A stretch of 64,000 nt of DNA, from positions 75,018-139,017 of the forward strand of contig NZ_JAHYSG010000019.1 of assembly GCF_022095675.1 (NCBI RefSeq). The letters are read 5' to 3'. Positions 58,352 through 64,000 of the stretch are shown here, piece after piece (within the stretch, counting starts at the first letter, position 1; every line of letters starts with the position of its first letter). The notes beneath the pieces were generated by a model that worked only from the letters and a program-made list of their open reading frames with translations, was not told the origin of the DNA and made no database searches. Origin of the DNA: Dactylosporangium sp. AC04546. GTDB lineage: Bacteria; Actinomycetota; Actinomycetes; Mycobacteriales; Micromonosporaceae. The position numbers and the translations under genes are program-made.

Positions 58352-60373
58352 TCAGTAGCGATCGTGGTCCGCGATGTCGTCGACGAGGTCGTACTCGTCG
58401 TCCAGGTCGTAGTCCTCGTCGACGCCGTGCTCCTCCATCAGGGCCATGGCCTCGACGGGCCGGCCCTGGGCGCGCAGGCTGCGGGCGACGAGGACCCAGG
58501 CGGTCCAGCTCTGGCTCCCGTCGTCGTCGGCGTCCATGATCGGACGGGCGAGCGCCTCCGCCTCCGCCGGGCGGCCCAGGCGGAGCAGGAGGTGGGCCTG
58601 CCGCAGCGGGAAGGGGTACGGCTCGACCCGCCGGAGGGCGCCGTCGAGGTCGCCGATGAGCTCCTGCATGCGCGACAGCCCGCCCTGCACGCCCGGCAGG
58701 TCGGCGGCGGGCACATGGCCGGCCGCGATCAGGGCGTCGAGGCGGGTCACCAGCTCGGGATCGGCGGGGTACTCGTCGTACCGACGCGGCAGCGACGCGC
58801 GCAGGCAGCGCGCCTCGGCGGCCGGGTCGCCCGCGGCGCGGTACAGATCGGCCGCCCGGAACCGCTGCTCGACGCCGGGCTGCCAGTCCAGCGCGAAGCT
58901 GGTCTCCTCCAGCACCGCGGCCCGCGACGGCAGCGACGGCGGCCACGCGGGCGCCGCCATCAGCTCGTCGACCAGCGCCGCGATCAGCCCCCGGTGGCGG
59001 CTGCCGCGCCGGTAGAGCTCGATCAGAAGGTACCGCGCGGCCGCCGCGTCCTCGGCGAGCCCGGCCCCGTCGAGGCTGCGCTGGGCCTCCTCCGCCGTCT
59101 CGATCGCGTCGCTCCACTGGGCCGCGTTACGCAGGGCGTAGGCGACCTCCAGCTGGGTGCGGGCCGCGCCCTCCCGGTCGCCGGCCGCGGTCAGGTCGGC
59201 GACCCTGCGCACGAGCGCGGCCGTCGCCTCGCCGCCCGGCACCGGCGCGATCGGCCGGCCACCGAGGACGGTGAGCGGCAGCTCGCCGACGACCGGCGCC
59301 GCCGCGAGCCGCGCCTCGATGCGCCGGCCCTGGTAGTCGTTGCCGTTGCGGGCGTCGAACTCGGCGGCCAGCTTCCGGGCGAGCACCACCAGCTCGTCGT
59401 GGGTCTGCCCGACCGTCGACACCCACCGGCGGGTGCCGTCGTCGCTGCGCCGGCGGACCGGCGCGCCGGCGTCGCCCCGCTCGGCGAGGCGCCGCAGCAC
59501 CAGCGCCGCGCCGGAGGCGAACTCCAGCGCCGCGTACGGCGACGAGGGCCGGTCGAGCCACGGCAGGTGCCGCTCGACGATCGGCAGCGCGTGCCGTTCG
59601 TTGCCCGAGCGGCCGCAGAACTCCAGGTTGAGGCCGATGAGCTCGAGGTGGTGGCGGCTGTCCCGGACGCGCTCGTAGGCCCGCTTGTGCCCCGTCGCCG
59701 CCTCGTCGAGCCGGCCCGTGTGCAGGTAGGCCATGAGCAGCTCGCTGAGCATCCAGTGCGGCTGCTCCGTGCACCCGCCGTTGGTGTATGGCGCGCCGGT
59801 CTCGACCGCCTCCTCGTACCGCCCGGCGGCCACGAGGTGCGCGACGTGGCCCGACGGGACGCAGGCGGCGCAGTCGGACAGCGCGTCATGGCGCGCGGTG
59901 AGCATCTCGCCGTACCACCGGCCAGCGCCGTCGAGGTCGCCCAGGTGCTGCGCGACGAGCCCGCGGTGCTGGAACACGGCGTGCAGGCTGTGGCCGCCCG
60001 CCTGGTAGCGGCGCTGCATGTCGTCGAGCAGCCCCGTCGCGCGGTCGAGGGCCACGCCGGGGAACTGGGTGACCTCCCAGACGATCCACTTGTACTGCCA
60101 CAGCAGCCGGTGCGCGTCGTACGCGGTGGTGAGCTCCGGCTCCCGGTCGAAGGTCGCCAGGCACCAGGAGAACGCGGTCAGCGCCCGCGCGTACTCGCCG
60201 CTGTGGTGCAGGTCGGAGATGGCGCTCATCCGGGCCCGGAACCCGAACGCCGTGTTGTCCGCGGCGTCGGCGTGGCGGAACACCGCGTCCAGCGCGGCCC
60301 AGCGCGCCGGGCCGCGCTCCAGCCCATACGCCTCCGTGAGCATCCGCTGCAGGTCCGGCTCCGGCGTGGTCAT
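58352..60373 (-). CDS. TPR protein paired with Hsp90
   Basis: A 673-residue soluble helical-repeat protein with many TPR-like units (GPARWAALDAVFRHADAADN, HLGDLDGAGRWYGEMLTARH, HTGRLDEAATGHKRAYERV, LLRLGRPAEAEALARPIMDA) and an acidic C-terminal tail (DEDYDLDDEYDLVDDI). Its ATG overlaps the stop of the Hsp90-like gene, so the two are made together. In eukaryotes Hsp90 works with TPR co-chaperones; here the TPR partner is encoded in the same operon, but Hsp90 lacks the C-terminal EEVD that those bind, so the contact would differ. Confidence 0.88.
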   Translation of the reverse strand: MTTPEPDLQRMLTEAYGLERGPARWAALDAVFRHADAADNTAFGFRARMSAISDLHHSGEYARALTAFSWCLATFDREPELTTAYDAHRLLWQYKWIVWEVTQFPGVALDRATGLLDDMQRRYQAGGHSLHAVFQHRGLVAQHLGDLDGAGRWYGEMLTARHDALSDCAACVPSGHVAHLVAAGRYEEAVETGAPYTNGGCTEQPHWMLSELLMAYLHTGRLDEAATGHKRAYERVRDSRHHLELIGLNLEFCGRSGNERHALPIVERHLPWLDRPSSPYAALEFASGAALVLRRLAERGDAGAPVRRRSDDGTRRWVSTVGQTHDELVVLARKLAAEFDARNGNDYQGRRIEARLAAAPVVGELPLTVLGGRPIAPVPGGEATAALVRRVADLTAAGDREGAARTQLEVAYALRNAAQWSDAIETAEEAQRSLDGAGLAEDAAAARYLLIELYRRGSRHRGLIAALVDELMAAPAWPPSLPSRAAVLEETSFALDWQPGVEQRFRAADLYRAAGDPAAEARCLRASLPRRYDEYPADPELVTRLDALIAAGHVPAADLPGVQGGLSRMQELIGDLDGALRRVEPYPFPLRQAHLLLRLGRPAEAEALARPIMDADDDGSQSWTAWVLVARSLRAQGRPVEAMALMEEHGVDEDYDLDDEYDLVDDIADHDRY

Positions 60374-62154
60374 GACCGTCCCTCCAGCGCGAGCCGCAAC
60401 AGGCCCAGCAGCGACTGGTTGAAGGCCGCGGTGGCGGCCGGGGTCAGCGGCTGCCGCGCGAGCAGCAGCGCCTGGGTGAACAGGCCCTCGATCGCGTACG
60501 TCGTGAGCTGCTCGTCGCCGGCGTTCATCGCCTCCCGGGCGAGCGGGTTGCGGTGGTTGAGCACCAGCCGCGGCCGCTCGTCACGGCCGGTCGCGACCGC
60601 GCCGAGCAGCGACGCCCACAGCTCGTCGGAGCCGGCCTGGACACGGCGCAGGTCGTCCTGGAACGCGGCCTCGCCGTCGAGCAGGTACAGCGCGGGCAGG
60701 CTCGGCGGGTCGAACGCCCGCACCGACACCTCGACGCCCTGCCGGTCGAGCACCCGCTGGGCGAGGGCCAGGAACGGGCGCAGCGCCGCCGCCTCGTCGG
60801 CCGTCAGGTGCTCCAGCCGCATCGACAGGTCGGCCGGGGTGAGCACCTCCGCCACGACGTCCGGCCGCGCTGCCGGCAGCCGCTGCAGCAGGCTCGCCTC
60901 GTAGACGTAGCCCGCGTTGACGAGCGGGATGCCCTGGGCCGCGGCGACCGCCGCCATCTGCCGGAACTCGTCCACGGAGGTCGTGTACCGCACCACGCCG
61001 TAGCGGTCGTGGAACTCGGCGAGCGTCAGCGGGCCGACGTTGGTCTCGAACGGCCAGCACTCGTGGATCAGGCGCAGCATCTCGTCGTCGTGCACGGCCA
61101 GGGCCTTCACGCCCAGATGATGGGTCTGCAGGAACGAGCTCAGCCGGGCCGGGTCGGTCGCGGCCAGGGCGGCCAGCCACCGCCGCAGCCCGCTGCCGAG
61201 GGTCTCGCGCACCTGCTCCAGCAGACTGTCGTCGTACAGCGCCTCACGGCTCGCCGTCGGCCGCAGCTCCGTGGTGTCGAACACGCAGCGGACGAAGAAC
61301 GCCCACGGCGGCAGCAGGCCCTCGACGTCCTCCGACAGCAGCATCTGCTTGAGGTACACCCGATGAGCCACCCGGACCGCCGGATTGGCCGGGGCCGGCA
61401 GCACGAACGCGACGCCCCGCACGCCGCCCTCGGGCGCCGACAGCTCCACGATGTCGAACGGCATGAAGCCGAACGTCTCCTGCGCGTAGCCGGCGAGCCG
61501 CGCCCACCGGGCCGCCGGCGTCTCGTCGGCGCCCGGCTCCCACGGCGGCAGGCCGGTCGTCACCGGGTCGTCACCGACCCGCACGCCGATCGGCAGCATC
61601 GAGCCATACAGCGTGGCGAGCTCCCGCACCGTCCGCTCGGCCAGCCAGTGCTCCTCGCCGCGCCGCGGCACCAGGGTCACCGTCGTGCCCGGCTCGGCGC
61701 GCTGCTCGGCCGGCAGCTCCACCGCGTAGCGCCCGTCGCCGAACCCGGTCCACAGCACGGTCGGCGCGTCGCCGCAGCGGGTCACGACGCGGATCTCGTC
61801 GGCGACCATGAAGCACGACAGCAGGCCGATGCCGAACTGCCCCAGGAACTCGTGCCGGGCGAAGCCGAGGTCGTCGCGCTTGGAGCTGCGCCCGATCGTG
61901 GCCAGCAGGTCGTGCACCTGCGCCTCGGTGAGCCCGATGCCCGTATCGTGCACGCGCAGCGTGCCGTCGCCGGTGCGCTGCGGCGGCTCGAACCAGATCT
62001 CTCCGGCCGCCCTCGGATCCGTCAGCCGCCGCGCGGTGATCGCGTCGACGGCGTTCTGCATCAGCTCCCGCACATACACCCGCGGCGTCGCGTAGAGATG
62101 GTGACTGAGCAGGTCGACCACGCCGCGCAGATCGACCCTGAACGTGAAGCTCAC
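60370..62154 (-). CDS. Hsp90-family chaperone-like ATPase
   Basis: 594 residues. The N-terminal GHKL ATP site is complete: YVRELMQNAVDAI (Glu, Asn), VHDTGIGLTEAQV, and GQFGIGLLSCFMVADEIRV. The middle domain with the ATP-contacting Arg region (FVRCVFDTTELRPTASREAL) is present; the C-terminal part is divergent and shorter than in HtpG. It is the actinobacterial HSP90-family paralogue, not canonical htpG. GTG 62154 has a TATGCT -10-like hexamer 30 bp upstream. Operon with the TPR gene. Confidence 0.92.
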   Translation of the reverse strand: MSFTFRVDLRGVVDLLSHHLYATPRVYVRELMQNAVDAITARRLTDPRAAGEIWFEPPQRTGDGTLRVHDTGIGLTEAQVHDLLATIGRSSKRDDLGFARHEFLGQFGIGLLSCFMVADEIRVVTRCGDAPTVLWTGFGDGRYAVELPAEQRAEPGTTVTLVPRRGEEHWLAERTVRELATLYGSMLPIGVRVGDDPVTTGLPPWEPGADETPAARWARLAGYAQETFGFMPFDIVELSAPEGGVRGVAFVLPAPANPAVRVAHRVYLKQMLLSEDVEGLLPPWAFFVRCVFDTTELRPTASREALYDDSLLEQVRETLGSGLRRWLAALAATDPARLSSFLQTHHLGVKALAVHDDEMLRLIHECWPFETNVGPLTLAEFHDRYGVVRYTTSVDEFRQMAAVAAAQGIPLVNAGYVYEASLLQRLPAARPDVVAEVLTPADLSMRLEHLTADEAAALRPFLALAQRVLDRQGVEVSVRAFDPPSLPALYLLDGEAAFQDDLRRVQAGSDELWASLLGAVATGRDERPRLVLNHRNPLAREAMNAGDEQLTTYAIEGLFTQALLLARQPLTPAATAAFNQSLLGLLRLALEGRS

Positions 62155-62220
62155 TGTTGCCCCCGTGCCTCGATGCCGGGGGGAGCATAGCGGCCCCGGA
62201 GCATCGCGGCTGCCCCGTTT

Positions 62221-63891
62221 TTACGGCACTCCGGCCGGGTGGTAGTCGGTCGAGGACATGGCCTTGCCGAGGCGGACCAGCGGTTCGGGGGCGTCGAGCT
62301 CGTCCATCACGGCCTCGATGAAGACCAGCCGGTCCCGGTTGCTCCCCGCCGTCTCCAGCGCCCGCATCAGCTCGGCCTCGGTCGTGGCCCGGGCGGTGAC
62401 CGCGCGGCCGGCCGGGTCGAACGCCTCGACGAGCTTGTCGTAGCGCCAGGGCGCGATCGTGTTGTACTCGGCGTGCGCGCCCAGGATGCACCGCTCCACC
62501 GTGTACCCCCCGTTGTTGATCATCACGACCACCGGCGTCAGCCCACGTCTCAGCACCGTCGAGAGCTCCTGCGCGGTCAGCTGCAGCGAGCCGTCCCCGA
62601 TCATCAGCACGTGCCGTCGTTGTGGCGCCGCCAGCAGGGTGCCGAGCAGCGCCGGCAGCGTGTAGCCGATCGAGCCCCACAGCGGCTGTCCCACGAACGA
62701 GCAGCCGCGCGGCAGCGGCAGCGCCGAGCCGCCCACGTACGAGGTGCCCTGGTCGGCGATCACGACGTCGCCGGGCTCGAAGAAGCCGGCCATCCGGGTC
62801 CAGAACCGCTCCTGGACCAGCCGGCCGTCCTGCGGCTTCGCGGCCGGCGCCGTGACCCGGCGGGCCTGGGTGATCGTCGCCGCCGGGCGCGCGCCCGCCC
62901 CGGCGAGGACCTGCATCGCGTCGGTCATGGAGAGGTGGGGGTACTGCCGGCGGCCGGCGGACGACGCCGTCGGGTGCACGGCGACAATGCGGCCGGGGTC
63001 GATGTCCGGCAGCCCGCCGCTGACGGTGTCGGCGAACTGGGTGCCGATCGCGAGCAGGCAGTCCGCCTCCTCGACCATCCGCCGCACCCCACGGTCCCCG
63101 ATGCGCCCGGCGTACCCGCCCACGAACTGGTCGTGGTCCTCCGGGAACACGCCTTTCGCGGTGCTGAGCGACGCCACCGGACAGCCGAGCGCCTCGGCAA
63201 GCTTGAGCAGCTGCGGCGCGAGACCGTACCGGTCCACTTCGGGCCCGACGAGCAGCGCGACGGACCCGGCCGCCTGCAGCCGCTCCCCCACGTCGTCGGC
63301 GAACCGCGCCAGCACCGCCGGGTCCGTCGTCGGCTCCGGCAGCGCGAGCGGCCCGTCCGGCGCGTCGATCGTCTGGTACGCGACGTCGCACGGCAGCATG
63401 AGGTACACCGGCCGCTTCGTGAGCCAGCAGAGGCTGAGCGCCCGGTCGATCTCGATGGCGGCGTTGTCCCGGTCGAGCATCACCTGCGCCGCCGTGAACT
63501 GCGCCGCACAGGCCTCCGCCCGCCCGAACTCCCCGTCCCCGGCGGTATGGTGCACGGCTTGCTTGTCCCGCATGACAAACGTCGCCGGCGTCCCGACGAT
63601 CGACACGACCGGCACCAGCTCGGCGAACGCTCCCGCAACCCCGTTGAGCGCACTCAGCTCCCCGACGCCGAACGTCGTGACGACGGCGCCGATCCCGTTG
63701 AGCCGCGCATACCCGTCCGCCGCGTACGCGGCGTTCAGCTCGTTGCAGTTGCCGACCCACTCGATCCCGTCCGCGGCCTCGATCTGGTCGAGAAACTCCA
63801 TCTCGTAGTCACCGGGCACGCCGAAGACATGCCGGACCCCGACCTCCCGCAGCCGCCGCAGCAGATGGTCACCAACCGTCATTTCCGCCAT
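62221..63891 (-). CDS. ThDP-dependent 2-oxoacid decarboxylase
   Basis: A 556-residue thiamine-diphosphate enzyme of the pyruvate/indolepyruvate/phenylpyruvate decarboxylase family. N-terminal PYR domain with the catalytic Glu in GNCNELNAAYAADGYAR, the middle domain around residue 200, and the C-terminal PP domain with the Mg/ThDP motif GDGSLQLTAQELSTVLR...NN (VVVMINNGGYTVE). It would decarboxylate a 2-keto acid to an aldehyde. ATG 63891 used; ATG 63882 is possible. Upstream to the window end no gene is seen. Confidence 0.93.
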   Translation of the reverse strand: MAEMTVGDHLLRRLREVGVRHVFGVPGDYEMEFLDQIEAADGIEWVGNCNELNAAYAADGYARLNGIGAVVTTFGVGELSALNGVAGAFAELVPVVSIVGTPATFVMRDKQAVHHTAGDGEFGRAEACAAQFTAAQVMLDRDNAAIEIDRALSLCWLTKRPVYLMLPCDVAYQTIDAPDGPLALPEPTTDPAVLARFADDVGERLQAAGSVALLVGPEVDRYGLAPQLLKLAEALGCPVASLSTAKGVFPEDHDQFVGGYAGRIGDRGVRRMVEEADCLLAIGTQFADTVSGGLPDIDPGRIVAVHPTASSAGRRQYPHLSMTDAMQVLAGAGARPAATITQARRVTAPAAKPQDGRLVQERFWTRMAGFFEPGDVVIADQGTSYVGGSALPLPRGCSFVGQPLWGSIGYTLPALLGTLLAAPQRRHVLMIGDGSLQLTAQELSTVLRRGLTPVVVMINNGGYTVERCILGAHAEYNTIAPWRYDKLVEAFDPAGRAVTARATTEAELMRALETAGSNRDRLVFIEAVMDELDAPEPLVRLGKAMSSTDYHPAGVP

Positions 63892-64000
63892 GCAGGGGGC
63901 TCTACCCGGCGCCCGAACCTTCATACGCCGCCCACCGACCGCCCACCCGCACCGCGCACTCCGCCGCGCGCTCTGCCGCCCGCACGCTCGCCCACCGACC

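Noticed and set aside
63925..64000. A further gene at the right window edge
   Set aside because: The last 75 bases are C-rich with repeated CGCCCACCGACC-like text and no convincing frame.

Overview
The window comes from a very GC-rich actinomycete. The evidence is strongly GC-biased third codon positions, many GTG (and a TTG) starts, several apparently leaderless genes, a 19-bp IdeR/DmdR1-type iron box, and actinobacterial families such as MEDS anti-sigma regulators, an Hsp90-TPR pair, MmpL, LppU and SigE-type sigma factor remnants. A Micromonosporales relative (Actinoplanes or Dactylosporangium type) is plausible, but the genus is inferred, not shown.

Region 1 (1-9 kb): small regulator/enzyme pairs (TetR/short-chain dehydrogenase with twin operators, TetR/SnoaL-like, AraC/VOC), a diacylglycerol-kinase-like enzyme, an M50-type membrane peptidase, a secreted GH76 hydrolase and a sigma/anti-sigma deletion scar. 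Region 2 (9-16.4 kb): an ATPase-lipoprotein-permease importer of the SsuABC/TauABC type, a type I methionine aminopeptidase with two tandem palindromes upstream, and a four-gene siderophore importer on the minus strand behind an iron box. Region 3 (16.5-26.1 kb): an ankyrin-repeat protein, two broken genes, then a tightly coupled plus-strand operon: flavoprotein-like oxidoreductase, four-helix membrane protein, FHA protein, Ser/Thr kinase, CPA2-type cation/proton antiporter, then a second, membrane-anchored Ser/Thr kinase. I think this is the most interesting candidate system: an antiporter apparently packaged with its own redox and phosphorylation control.

Region 4 (26.1-31.1 kb): CGNR-type regulator divergent from a RidA protein with twin operators, PfkB kinase, SDR plus HTH regulator, and cupin. 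Region 5 (31.3-41.5 kb): a less GC-rich, variable and decaying island. It opens in the ruins of an arsenic operon next to a tRNA T-arm-like fragment, and holds a PemK/MazF-like toxin, LppU-type protein, frameshifted ArsR, SRPBCC and HIT genes, orphan repeat proteins (TPR, helical repeat, beta-propeller-like), and a dispersed ACGTGATCA-containing element. Region 6 (41.5-48.8 kb): carboxylesterase, arginase remnant, and the metX-metY-CoA-binding operon divergent from an OsmC protein and a flavoprotein monooxygenase whose start codon is non-canonical. Region 7 (48.8-64 kb): PadR/membrane pair, an MFS transporter with an extra C-terminal domain, a two-gene MEDS partner-switching module, YidD, MmpL, MgtC, enoyl-CoA hydratase, K+ channel, an Hsp90 plus TPR operon, and a ThDP-dependent decarboxylase.

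Throughout, genes are packed with 4-bp start/stop overlaps (ATGA, GTGA). Most regulation that can be read is local: an operator between a regulator and its divergent target.
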